This document shows, one piece after another, positions 1 through 4,654 of a stretch of 5,088 nt of DNA. The position numbers and the translations under genes were made by a program. The DNA comes from Bacillota bacterium (GTDB lineage Bacteria > Armatimonadota > Hebobacteria > Hebobacterales > Hebobacteraceae): NCBI GenBank assembly GCA_030668755.1, contig DAOVEW010000134.1, positions 1-5,088 on the forward strand. Direction: 5' to 3'. Positions within the stretch are counted from its first letter, which is position 1, and the number at the start of each line of letters is the position of its first letter. Below the pieces are notes generated by a model. That model ran no database searches, had not been told where the DNA came from, and saw only the letters and a program-made list of their open reading frames with translations.

Positions 1-70
1 CTGTGACACGCTGAACCGGACCGTGGACTGGTTCGACCGGCACCTGAAGGGCAAGAAGCGAGCGCGCTAG
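1..70 (+). CDS. C-terminal end of a probable S9-type alpha/beta hydrolase (partial)
   Basis: The reading frame starting at base 2 is open to a TAG at 68-70 and gives 22 residues ending in TVDWFDRHLKGKKRAR. A W-F-D-x-x-L-K tail is typical of the last helix of prolyl oligopeptidase (S9) and dienelactone-hydrolase-like enzymes, where it follows the catalytic His. The catalytic residues lie outside the window, so the family is inferred only from this tail. The stop lies in the palindrome CTAG at 67-70, which also supplies the TAG that ends the minus-strand relic, so the two frames meet tail to tail and overlap. It could be any alpha/beta hydrolase. Confidence 0.55.
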   Translation, partial: CDTLNRTVDWFDRHLKGKKRAR

Positions 71-261
71 CGCGGGGCGATCTCCAGCGTCCTCAGCCGG
101 TTCAGCGCCCCCGCCAGCTCGTATCGCCCCAGCCGAGCGAAGCCGCCGGCGAGCCCGATCCAGCCGGTGCCGATGCCGCCGAGGGCCAGGCGGATTTCGT
201 TTCTCTTCCCACCCCTGTAGATGAAGCGGCAGTTCTCTCTCTTTGGGCGTAATCCCCTCAC
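67..261 (-). pseudogene. Chimeric relic: GH116-like N-terminal segment joined to a duplicated ATPase C-terminus
   Basis: An open frame of 64 codons beginning at a GTG. Residues about 14-39 (RFIYRGG, NEIRLALGGIGTG, IGLAG) resemble the start of GH116/GBA2-type beta-glucosidases, whose N-terminus carries a conserved LGGIGTG-x-I-x-L-x-G stretch. From residue 38 to the end (LAG, then GFARLGRYELAGALNR, then LRTLE) it matches the last residues of the 575-residue ATPase encoded at 1103-2830. The frame also stays open upstream of the GTG, to at least about base 360. A complete GH116 enzyme is many hundreds of residues long, so this is a remnant and not an enzyme. No convincing ribosome binding site precedes the GTG. 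I infer a deletion or illegitimate recombination joining two unrelated genes at a shared CTCGCCGG. It may still be expressed as a small protein, but nothing supports a function. The GH116 assignment is from memory of the motif. Confidence 0.55.
81..153 (-). repeat. Degenerate duplicate of the 3' end of the ATPase gene
   Basis: These 73 bases align without gaps to 1126-1198, with 10 mismatches by hand count (about 86% identity), and the reading frame is kept. The similarity stops abruptly: at 153/1198 on the codon-upstream side, and a few codons before the stops on the other side, where the tails read EIAPR against EVVQGQRA. Several differences are silent or conservative (for example Ala to Gly, Val to Ile), which suggests an old copy or a copy from a paralogue. 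Confidence 0.85.
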
Positions 262-462
262 GCGCCGCGGGTCGCTCTGGAAAAAGGTGACGAGATGACC
301 GAGGCCGGGGCCATGTCTTGAGTCGAATAAGCCGAAGATTTACATGAGCGCAGCGCGCGGCGGGGGCCGCAGTCTCCGCGGCCCGGCCCATCAGAAGTGG
401 GCGCGCGGCAGAACCTCTGAGCAGCAGCGGCTGAACGGCTGTGTGGATAGGCGAAACGCGCG
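262..462. other. Intergenic stretch upstream of the MBL gene
   Basis: About 200 bases lie between the relic and the MBL-fold gene. The minus-strand frame of the relic continues open through part of it without recognisable protein similarity. The only clear structure is the GC-rich hairpin at 364-384. I see no good -35/-10 pair for the downstream gene, and no tRNA or repeat. Confidence 0.5.
364..384. other. Perfect 7-bp GC-only hairpin
   Basis: GGGCCGC at 364-370 pairs with GCGGCCC at 378-384 around a 7-base loop (AGTCTCC). No T-run follows on either strand, so it is not a classic intrinsic terminator. It lies about 80 bases before the MBL start codon and could be a transcript structure or chance in GC-rich DNA. 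Confidence 0.4.
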
Positions 463-1059
463 GTGAAAGTCTTGAACCTAACCGAACATGCTGAGGTCTA
501 CACCTCCAACGTCTACCTTGTCACCGGCAGCCGGAACGCGATCGAGGACGTCAACACGCTGATAGATGTGGGCCAGGACCCACACGTGCTCGCAAGGATC
601 GGCGCTGCCTCCACGGGTGTCGGCAAGAAACGCATCGCCCAGGTCATTCTCACCCACAATCACTATGACCATACGGGCATGCTCCCCCGCATCCGGGAAG
701 AGTATCGGCCGGTCTGCTATGCCTTTTCGACTTCGCTGGACGGGATCGACCGGCAGCTCTACGACGGGCAGCATCTGAAGTGTGGAGATCGCTTCTTTGA
801 GGTGATACACACACCGGGACACAGCACGGATTCCGTGTGCCTGTACTGTGCCGACGAGCAGGTCCTCTTCAGCGGCGACACTCCCCTGCGCATAACCTCC
901 TATGACCAAGGCTATGCGGATGAATTCGTCCAAGCTCTGGCTCGCCTGGCGAATCTCTCAATCCGGACTGTCTACCCGGGCCATGGCGATCCCCACGGAG
1001 GCGGCACCGCCATCATCCGGGAGTCCCTGCGCGTCCTGGCCGGGACCGATCCCCCCTGA
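463..1059 (+). CDS. Metallo-beta-lactamase-fold hydrolase
   Basis: A complete 198-residue single-domain protein of the MBL superfamily, probably cytoplasmic since no signal peptide is visible. The metal-site motifs are all present and in order: HNHYDH at 65-70 (the HxHxDH motif), H120 in HTPGHS, D139 in FSGDTPL and H174 in YPGHGDP. This is a full binuclear (usually Zn) site of the glyoxalase II-like type. The N-terminal part, with SNVYLVTG and NTLIDVG around D35, is the usual first beta-sheet of the fold. The substrate cannot be told: the superfamily includes thioesterases, lactonases, nucleases and others, and about 200 residues fits a small-molecule hydrolase. Start chosen: GTG at 463, which precedes the fold closely. 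The only Shine-Dalgarno candidate is a weak AGG at 449-451, 11 bases upstream. It appears monocistronic and converges on the ATPase gene, leaving a 43-base gap. Confidence 0.93.
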   Translation: MKVLNLTEHAEVYTSNVYLVTGSRNAIEDVNTLIDVGQDPHVLARIGAASTGVGKKRIAQVILTHNHYDHTGMLPRIREEYRPVCYAFSTSLDGIDRQLYDGQHLKCGDRFFEVIHTPGHSTDSVCLYCADEQVLFSGDTPLRITSYDQGYADEFVQALARLANLSIRTVYPGHGDPHGGGTAIIRESLRVLAGTDPP

Positions 1060-1102
1060 ATCCGGCCTTGCCTCCTCGTCCCGGCCGCCAGGTGCCCACC
1101 GA

Positions 1103-2830
1103 CTATGCCCGCTGCCCCTGCACAACCTCCAACGTCCGCAGCCGGTTCAGCGCCGCCGCCAGCTCATATCGGCGCGGCCGCGCGAAGTCGCCGGCGAGGT
1201 TGGGCAGCATCGCTTCGAGGCCCTTCTCGTCCAGCTCCTCCTCGATCAGGTCGAGAACCTCGGGAAGCGTGCGCTTGCCGTCGAACAGCCGCTCCGCCGC
1301 CCGGTGGATGATCCACCCGCACGCGCGCACCTGGGACTGCTCCACGATCTGTTCCACCGCCGAAAGGTCTATCTGCTCCCGCCCAAACGAGATGGCATCC
1401 TCGCCGCGGGCCTTTATCTTCACCCGGCGGCCCCGGCGGGCCTCGACGCCCCGCGCCAGCGGCATCCGAGACCTCAGGTCATCGAACCGCCCCTCGAACT
1501 CCACCCGCCGCGAGGTCGGATGCTCCTGTGCGACACTCTTCGCCTGCTCCGTCACATCGAGCGGCCGATAGTGGTCGAGCATGATGACCGTGTCCGCCAC
1601 GTCGAAGTAATCCCCGGAGCCGCCCATCACGAGCACCGACGACACCCCGCGCTGGTCGTACAGCGCGCGGATCGTATCTATAAGCGGTGTGATCGGCTCC
1701 TTCTCTTTGGCCACGAGCGCCTGCATCCGCTCGTCCCGGATCATGAAGTTCGTCGCCGACGTGTCCTCGTCGAGCAGCAGCGCCTCCGCCCCGGCCTCCA
1801 GCGCCTCCATGATGTTGGCGGCCTGCGAAGTGGACCCGGACGCGTTGGGCGTCGAGAACGCGCGCGTGTCCTCGCCGAACGGCAGGTTGCCGATAAACGG
1901 GCTGATGTCCACCTTCTCGATGAACCTCCCGTCCTCCGCGCGGATCTTCACCGCATCGCCCCGCGCCACCACATACTCCCGGCCATCATCCGGGATGTGG
2001 TCGTACACGCCTCGGGAAATTGCATTCAGCAGAGTGGACTTCCCGTGGTACCCCCCGCCCACGATGAGCGTCACCCCCTCCGGCACCCCCATGCCGGCGA
2101 TCCGGCCGCAGTTCGGCCCCTCCAGCTCCACCCGCAAAGACCCCGGTGTCTCGAAGGTCACCACCTCCCCCCGCAGCGGCAGGTCGCTCACCCCGCTCTC
2201 CCGCGGCAGCACAGAACCCTCCGCGACGAACGCCACCAGCTTCCGCTCCGCCAGGCTTTCCCGAAGCGCGGTCGCATCCTCCACCGTCTCCACGTGCCGC
2301 AGCACCTCGGGCGCCGGTAGGTTTGAGTACACCAAAGAGCAGGACACGATCTCCGGCAGCTCCCGGAAGAACATCTCCTCCGCCTGACGGCCCGCAATCC
2401 GCCGGCCGAAGGCCGGCAGCCCAAGGAAGAAGCGCAGCTCCACGTACTCTGAGTTCACCCGCGCGCTCGATCGTTCGAGGACCTCCTGCGAGCATGAGGC
2501 CGTGAATATATCGCCGCTCTTGCCCGAGCCCCGGTCCGCGCGGGGCCGCCTCCGGCAGGCCGCGCCGAACGCGCGCGTGAGATAGTCCTCCAGCGCGATG
2601 CGTCGCGGCCGGTTCGAGAACAGCTCCCGCGGAAACTGGGCCGCCTTCTGAGCCACGCGAACCCGCAGCAAGCTCGGCGCGGCGAACGGATCTCCCTGCA
2701 CGTGATCTACGAACACCACACAGCGGGAGAAGTCGTACCCCCCGCGCAGGTCCTTGTAGGCCCCATAGCCCTTGCCGTCGATCCGCCGAAGGGCATCGCG
2801 AAGGTGCTGCTCAGAGGTCAAACGCACCAT
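1103..2830 (-). CDS. ABC-class P-loop ATPase, PF09818-type
   Basis: A 575-residue protein matching the 'predicted ATPase of the ABC class' family. The N-terminal region has GYGAYKDLRGGYDF (21-34) and DHVQGDPFA (42-50), hallmarks I associate with this family. The nucleotide-binding core has Walker A GGGYHGKST (258-266), an ABC-signature-like SGSTSQA (331-337), Walker B LLLDED with D354 and E355 (351-356), followed by TSATNFMIRD, and a conserved GGSGDYFDVAD (403-413) where ABC proteins have the D-/H-loop region. A helical C-terminal part runs from about 480 to 575. No membrane segments are visible, so it is a soluble ATPase and not a transporter. The trypanosome RNA-editing-associated protein MRB1590 belongs to this family, and the bacterial role is unknown. 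The ATG at 2828-2830 follows a GAGG (minus strand, 2842-2845) at 11 bases and lies 30 bases after the sixA-like stop, suggesting one operon. Its last 24 codons recur, degenerate, at 81-153. Confidence 0.93.
   Translation of the reverse strand: MVRLTSEQHLRDALRRIDGKGYGAYKDLRGGYDFSRCVVFVDHVQGDPFAAPSLLRVRVAQKAAQFPRELFSNRPRRIALEDYLTRAFGAACRRRPRADRGSGKSGDIFTASCSQEVLERSSARVNSEYVELRFFLGLPAFGRRIAGRQAEEMFFRELPEIVSCSLVYSNLPAPEVLRHVETVEDATALRESLAERKLVAFVAEGSVLPRESGVSDLPLRGEVVTFETPGSLRVELEGPNCGRIAGMGVPEGVTLIVGGGYHGKSTLLNAISRGVYDHIPDDGREYVVARGDAVKIRAEDGRFIEKVDISPFIGNLPFGEDTRAFSTPNASGSTSQAANIMEALEAGAEALLLDEDTSATNFMIRDERMQALVAKEKEPITPLIDTIRALYDQRGVSSVLVMGGSGDYFDVADTVIMLDHYRPLDVTEQAKSVAQEHPTSRRVEFEGRFDDLRSRMPLARGVEARRGRRVKIKARGEDAISFGREQIDLSAVEQIVEQSQVRACGWIIHRAAERLFDGKRTLPEVLDLIEEELDEKGLEAMLPNLAGDFARPRRYELAAALNRLRTLEVVQGQRA
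1126..1198 (-). repeat. Parent copy of the duplicated 73-base segment
   Basis: This part of the ATPase gene encodes LAGDFARPRRYELAAA followed by LNRLRTLEV and has a partner at 81-153 in the same orientation. It lies in the intact gene, so it is taken as the source or the closer relative of the source. Confidence 0.8.
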
Positions 2831-2841
2831 GCTGCAGCCAA

Positions 2842-2845
2842 CCTC
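2842..2845 (-). promoter_or_regulatory. Ribosome binding site of the ATPase gene
   Basis: GAGG on the minus strand, 11 bases before the ATG at 2828-2830 and within the 30-base gap after the sixA-like stop. The spacing is longer than ideal, but no better start is nearby and the family's conserved N-terminus begins right after this ATG. Confidence 0.5.
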
Positions 2846-2860
2846 GGTGACACTGTCGGT

Positions 2861-3325
2861 CTACTCAGAGACAAGCAGCTCCGGCGAGACCAACCAGATC
2901 AGCGTTCCCGCTCCCCGCTCCGCGCTCTCGCAGGAGACCCGCGCGCATCCGCTCTTCTTCATCCGCACCCGAGCACTGCCGATAAGTTCGCCCACTATCC
3001 TGCTCATGTCCGGCTCGTGTCCGACGAATATCACCTGCTCCTGCGCCCGTTCCGCGATCAGGTCCTGGATCGCGCCCAGCCCGCAGCCCGAGCCGAGCCG
3101 CTCCTCCGCCTCGGCCCCCACCCCGAACACCTCTTCCAGGATCTCCCCGGTCTGCCGCGCCCGCGTGAGCGGGCTGGTCAAGATCGCCCCCGGACTCACG
3201 CCCGCTCCCCGCAGCGCCTCCCCCACCGCGAGGCTCTCCCGCCGCCCTCTCGCCGTCAGCTCCCGTGCCTCGTCCGCGCCCGCGGCCGCCTCCGCATCAC
3301 CGTGTCGGAAAAAGCACAGCTCCAT
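2861..3325 (-). CDS. sixA: SixA-like phosphohistidine phosphatase (histidine phosphatase family)
   Basis: A protein of 154 residues, the usual size of SixA. The motif FFRHGDAE sits at the N-terminus, with the catalytic His in RHG that is phosphorylated during turnover. LTSPLTRARQTGEIL at about 49-63 supplies the second phosphate-binding Arg, and FVGHEPDMS at about 100-108 holds the second catalytic His. SixA proteins remove phosphate from phosphohistidine, for example on HPt domains or phosphotransferase-system proteins; the target here is not evident. Two starts are possible, GTG at 3326-3328 and the next codon, ATG at 3323-3325. I chose the ATG because GGAG at 3332-3335 is then 6 bases away, against 3 for the GTG. 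It is the first gene of a probable pair with the ATPase. The gene symbol rests on family membership, and distant SixA-like proteins may have other substrates. Confidence 0.88.
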   Translation of the reverse strand: MELCFFRHGDAEAAAGADEARELTARGRRESLAVGEALRGAGVSPGAILTSPLTRARQTGEILEEVFGVGAEAEERLGSGCGLGAIQDLIAERAQEQVIFVGHEPDMSRIVGELIGSARVRMKKSGCARVSCESAERGAGTLIWLVSPELLVSE

Positions 3326-3331
3326 CACGCG

Positions 3332-3335
3332 CTCC
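3332..3335 (-). promoter_or_regulatory. Ribosome binding site of the sixA-like gene, deciding its start
   Basis: GGAG on the minus strand lies 6 bases before the ATG at 3323-3325 but only 3 before the adjacent in-frame GTG, which favours the ATG. No clear -35/-10 pair is visible upstream on this strand. Confidence 0.6.
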
Positions 3336-3465
3336 GGGGGCCTGTACCATCCATCATCGCCCTCACCCAGGCCGCTCTCTTCGACGTGGTCGGTCCTCTT
3401 CCCTGGCTCTCCTGTAGGGCGCCCATGCGCAGCATCCCCGCCGACCGTCGCCGTTCTGCCGAAGG
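3336..3465. other. Intergenic stretch upstream of the sixA-like gene, no gene seen
   Basis: This 130-base stretch should hold the promoter for the minus-strand pair, but I cannot identify a convincing one. A short minus-strand open frame at 3363-3584 runs through it and into the repeat cluster. It has no recognisable protein similarity and no ribosome binding site. Confidence 0.5.
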
Positions 3466-3505
3466 TCCGCCTCAGGCGGATAGGGCGGGGACACCGATCC
3501 CCGCC
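3466..3505. repeat. Two-hairpin intergenic repeat, copy 1
   Basis: The unit is TCCGCC-TCA-GGCGGA (6-bp stem, 3466-3480), a TAGG linker, then an 8-bp stem GGCGGGGA/TCCCCGCC at 3484-3491 and 3498-3505 around a 6-base loop. The same architecture recurs at 3591-3629 with a different second loop and compensating stem bases. This is typical of a REP/BIME-like or other non-coding interspersed element. No T-tract follows. Confidence 0.75.
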
Positions 3506-3515
3506 ATTGCCTTGC

Positions 3516-3550
3516 TGTCATTCTGAGGGAGGCACGACCGAAGAATCTCG
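3516..3550. repeat. Interspersed repeat core resembling GTCATTCTGAG...GAAGAATCTC
   Basis: The stretch opens with TGTCATTCTGAG and closes with GAAGAATCTCG. ATTCT at 3520-3524 and AGAAT at 3542-3546 form the inverted ends. From memory, this signature is an intergenic repeat found in multiple copies in many unrelated bacterial genomes; that could not be checked here. It sits exactly between the two copies of the two-hairpin unit. Confidence 0.6.
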
Positions 3551-3555
3551 CCGTT

Positions 3556-3570
3556 GCTCGCAGTGCGAGC
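3556..3570. repeat. 6-bp hairpin within the repeat cluster
   Basis: GCTCGC at 3556-3561 pairs perfectly with GCGAGC at 3565-3570 around AGT. It follows the ATTCT/AGAAT core and is probably part of the same composite element. Confidence 0.5.
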
Positions 3571-3590
3571 CTCACGCGAAGCACGAAGAG

Positions 3591-3629
3591 TCCGCCGTGG
3601 CGGATAGGACGGGCACGCCTGTGCCCGCC
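3591..3629. repeat. Two-hairpin intergenic repeat, copy 2
   Basis: TCCGCC-GT-GGCGGA (3591-3604), the same TAGG linker (3605-3608), then CGGGCAC/GTGCCCG (3610-3616 and 3621-3627) around GCCT. It starts 125 bases after copy 1. The stem of the second hairpin differs from copy 1 on both arms (GGGGA/TCCCC against GGGCAC/GTGCCC), so pairing is kept although sequence is not, which points to selection or formation as a structured element. Confidence 0.75.
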
Positions 3630-3663
3630 TTACCGGTAGCACGACCTGCCAACGCCCCTAGAA

Positions 3664-3704
3664 GCGACATTCTTGTCGCGACCGTGTCGGCACAGGAATG
3701 TGCC
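3664..3704. repeat. Pair of mirror-oriented hairpins
   Basis: Hairpin one is GCGACA-TTCT-TGTCGC (3664-3679) and hairpin two is GGCACA-GGAA-TGTGCC (3689-3704), with a 9-base spacer. Both have perfect 6-bp stems and 4-base loops. The reverse complement of the first core (ACAAGAATGT) matches the second core (ACAGGAATGT) at 9 of 10 positions, so they form one larger inverted repeat. The element is probably another dispersed intergenic repeat. Confidence 0.65.
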
Positions 3705-3839
3705 TCCTGGAGAGTCCCGCCATCCAAAGCACCCAGAGAAAACGGTCACACCCCGGGGCCTGGTGTCGCCTGCGTCGGGCGCCTGAAACGCTGAGGCGCT
3801 CCGGGCCACAGAGGTCGGAACCGGGCACGGCAATGACGC
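3705..3839. other. Unassigned intergenic DNA before the thiE promoter
   Basis: I see no gene, terminator or further repeat unit in these 135 bases. Open frames crossing it on both strands have no recognisable similarity and run into the repeat cluster or the promoter. Confidence 0.5.
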
Positions 3840-3869
3840 TTGACACCCGGGCGGCGCCGTGGCTATACT
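3840..3869 (+). promoter_or_regulatory. Sigma-70-type promoter of the thiE-thiC operon
   Basis: TTGACA (-35, 3840-3845) is a perfect consensus hexamer and TATACT (-10, 3864-3869) differs from consensus at one position. The spacer is 18 bases. Transcription would start near 3876, leaving a leader of about 127 bases before thiE. This is the best promoter in the window and stands out in such GC-rich DNA. Confidence 0.8.
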
Positions 3870-3877
3870 GGCCATGG
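3857..3877 (+). promoter_or_regulatory. Inverted repeat centred on the -10 box, possible operator
   Basis: CCGTGGC (3857-3863) and GCCATGG (3871-3877) are inverted copies with one mismatch out of seven, flanking the bases TATACTG that contain the -10 hexamer. A dyad placed like this could bind a repressor. No matching regulator gene lies nearby, and GC-rich dyads also arise by chance. Confidence 0.35.
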
Positions 3878-4002
3878 GTCGCTGGTGGGGATAGCCCCGG
3901 CGCCCAGATGGGTATCTCACCATTCCCACAGCGCAGGGGGCATCAGTCCCGGCACCGCGGCCTCCTCCCACCCACGAGAGCTGCTAGCAAGCGAGCCGAC
4001 TC
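3876..4002 (+). other. 5' leader of the thiE-thiC transcript, partly structured
   Basis: GCTG(G)TGGG at 3881-3889 can pair with CCCACAGC at 3925-3932, giving 8 bp with one bulged G and enclosing about 35 bases that include AGAT-GGGT-ATCT (3907-3918). An 8-base palindrome TGCTAGCA lies at 3982-3989, 13 bases before the start codon. The conserved TPP-riboswitch landmarks (CUGAGA and the ACCUGAUC-type segment) are not seen. The leader may fold as a regulatory RNA of another kind or may simply be an untranslated region. Confidence 0.4.
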
Positions 4003-4644
4003 ATGTCCGAGTTCGATCTCTGCGTGATCACGCGACAATCTGATGATCCCAAACGGACCCATGGGGATGTGGCCCGCGCAGCCTTGGAGGGAGGCGCGAC
4101 GCTCATCCAACTGCGAGACAAGACGCTTCCCGCCCGCGCCCTCTGGCAGGTGGCACTCGAGCTGCGGCGGCTCACCCGAGACCGCGGCGCAGCTTTCGTC
4201 GTGAACGATCGGCTCGACATCGCCCTCGCCGCGGAGGCCGACGGAGTTCACCTCGGCGCGATGGACGTCCCCATTTCCGTCGCCCGCCGACTCCTCGGAC
4301 CGAAGGCTGTCATCGGAGCCTCGGCGGCCAACGCCGATGAGGCCCGAGCGGCCGAAGCCGAGGGCGCATCCTACCTGGGAGTCGGCCCGGTCTTCACCAC
4401 TTCCTCCAAGCCCGACGCCGGAGCCGCCATCGGGACCGCCCCTCTCAGGGAGATCAGTGACGCCGTGTCCCTCCCAGTGCTTGCAATAGGTGGCATCAAC
4501 TGCGAGAATATAGTTGCGGCCCTCACAGCAGGGGCCGATGGGGTCGCTGTCATCTCGGCCGTCGCCGACGCCGACGATATGGTGGCCGCCGCCAGGGCCT
4601 TACGCCGTCTGGTGCAGAGCGCACATCGGGCCGAGGATGGATAG
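4003..4644 (+). CDS. thiE: Thiamine-phosphate synthase ThiE
   Basis: ThiE joins hydroxymethylpyrimidine pyrophosphate and thiazole phosphate to give thiamine phosphate in the cytoplasm. The 213-residue length is normal for this TIM-barrel enzyme. Motifs in order: IQLRDK (35-40), VVNDRLDIALA (66-76) with N68 and D69, ADGVHLGAMDVP (79-90) with D88, IGAS (104-107), YLGVGPVFTT then SSKPDAG (124-140) with K136, PVLAIGGI (158-165) for phosphate binding and GADGVAVISA (177-186). By analogy with Bacillus ThiE, D69 and D88 bind magnesium. The ATG at 4003 is the only start that fits, with FDLCVIT as the first strand. Its Shine-Dalgarno is weak (GCGAG at 3991-3995), so translation may depend on leader structure. 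It is the first gene of the operon with thiC, 10 bases upstream of the next start. Confidence 0.96.
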   Translation: MSEFDLCVITRQSDDPKRTHGDVARAALEGGATLIQLRDKTLPARALWQVALELRRLTRDRGAAFVVNDRLDIALAAEADGVHLGAMDVPISVARRLLGPKAVIGASAANADEARAAEAEGASYLGVGPVFTTSSKPDAGAAIGTAPLREISDAVSLPVLAIGGINCENIVAALTAGADGVAVISAVADADDMVAAARALRRLVQSAHRAEDG

Positions 4645-4647
4645 GAG
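4643..4647 (+). promoter_or_regulatory. Ribosome binding site of thiC
   Basis: AGGAG, 7 bases before the thiC ATG, overlaps the TAG stop of thiE (4642-4644). This arrangement favours translational coupling and confirms the thiC start. Confidence 0.85.
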
Positions 4648-4654
4648 CAGTACT

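Noticed and set aside
478..933. 151-codon minus-strand frame inside the MBL gene
   Set aside because: It is fully antisense to a frame carrying the complete HxHxDH, PGH, SGD and PGHG metal-site motifs.
902..2320. Long plus-strand open frame of 472 codons opposite the ATPase gene
   Set aside because: It is antisense to a gene with clear Walker A and B motifs, overlaps the end of the MBL gene, and its translation is a low-complexity Arg/Pro/His-rich product typical of GC-rich shadow frames.
3363..3584. 73-codon minus-strand frame upstream of the sixA-like gene
   Set aside because: It reads through the hairpin repeats, has no ribosome binding site and no recognisable similarity.
3466..3704. 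CRISPR array or intrinsic terminators
   Set aside because: The repeats are unequal in spacing and internally palindromic with only two copies of the main unit, unlike a CRISPR array. None of the hairpins is followed by a T-run, so intrinsic termination is not supported.
2702..3794. Two overlapping plus-strand open frames opposite the sixA-like and ATPase genes
   Set aside because: They are antisense to a protein with the RHG and GHEPD motifs, rich in Arg, Ser and Pro, with no recognisable domain, and they run on into non-coding repeats.
3876..4002. TPP riboswitch before thiE
   Set aside because: Expected from the operon content, but the conserved CUGAGA and ACCUGAUC-type segments are not found in the leader on reading.
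3630..4027. Open frames on both strands across the thiE promoter and leader
   Set aside because: They conflict with the promoter and with the thiE start, contain the hairpin repeats, and have biased, domain-free translations.
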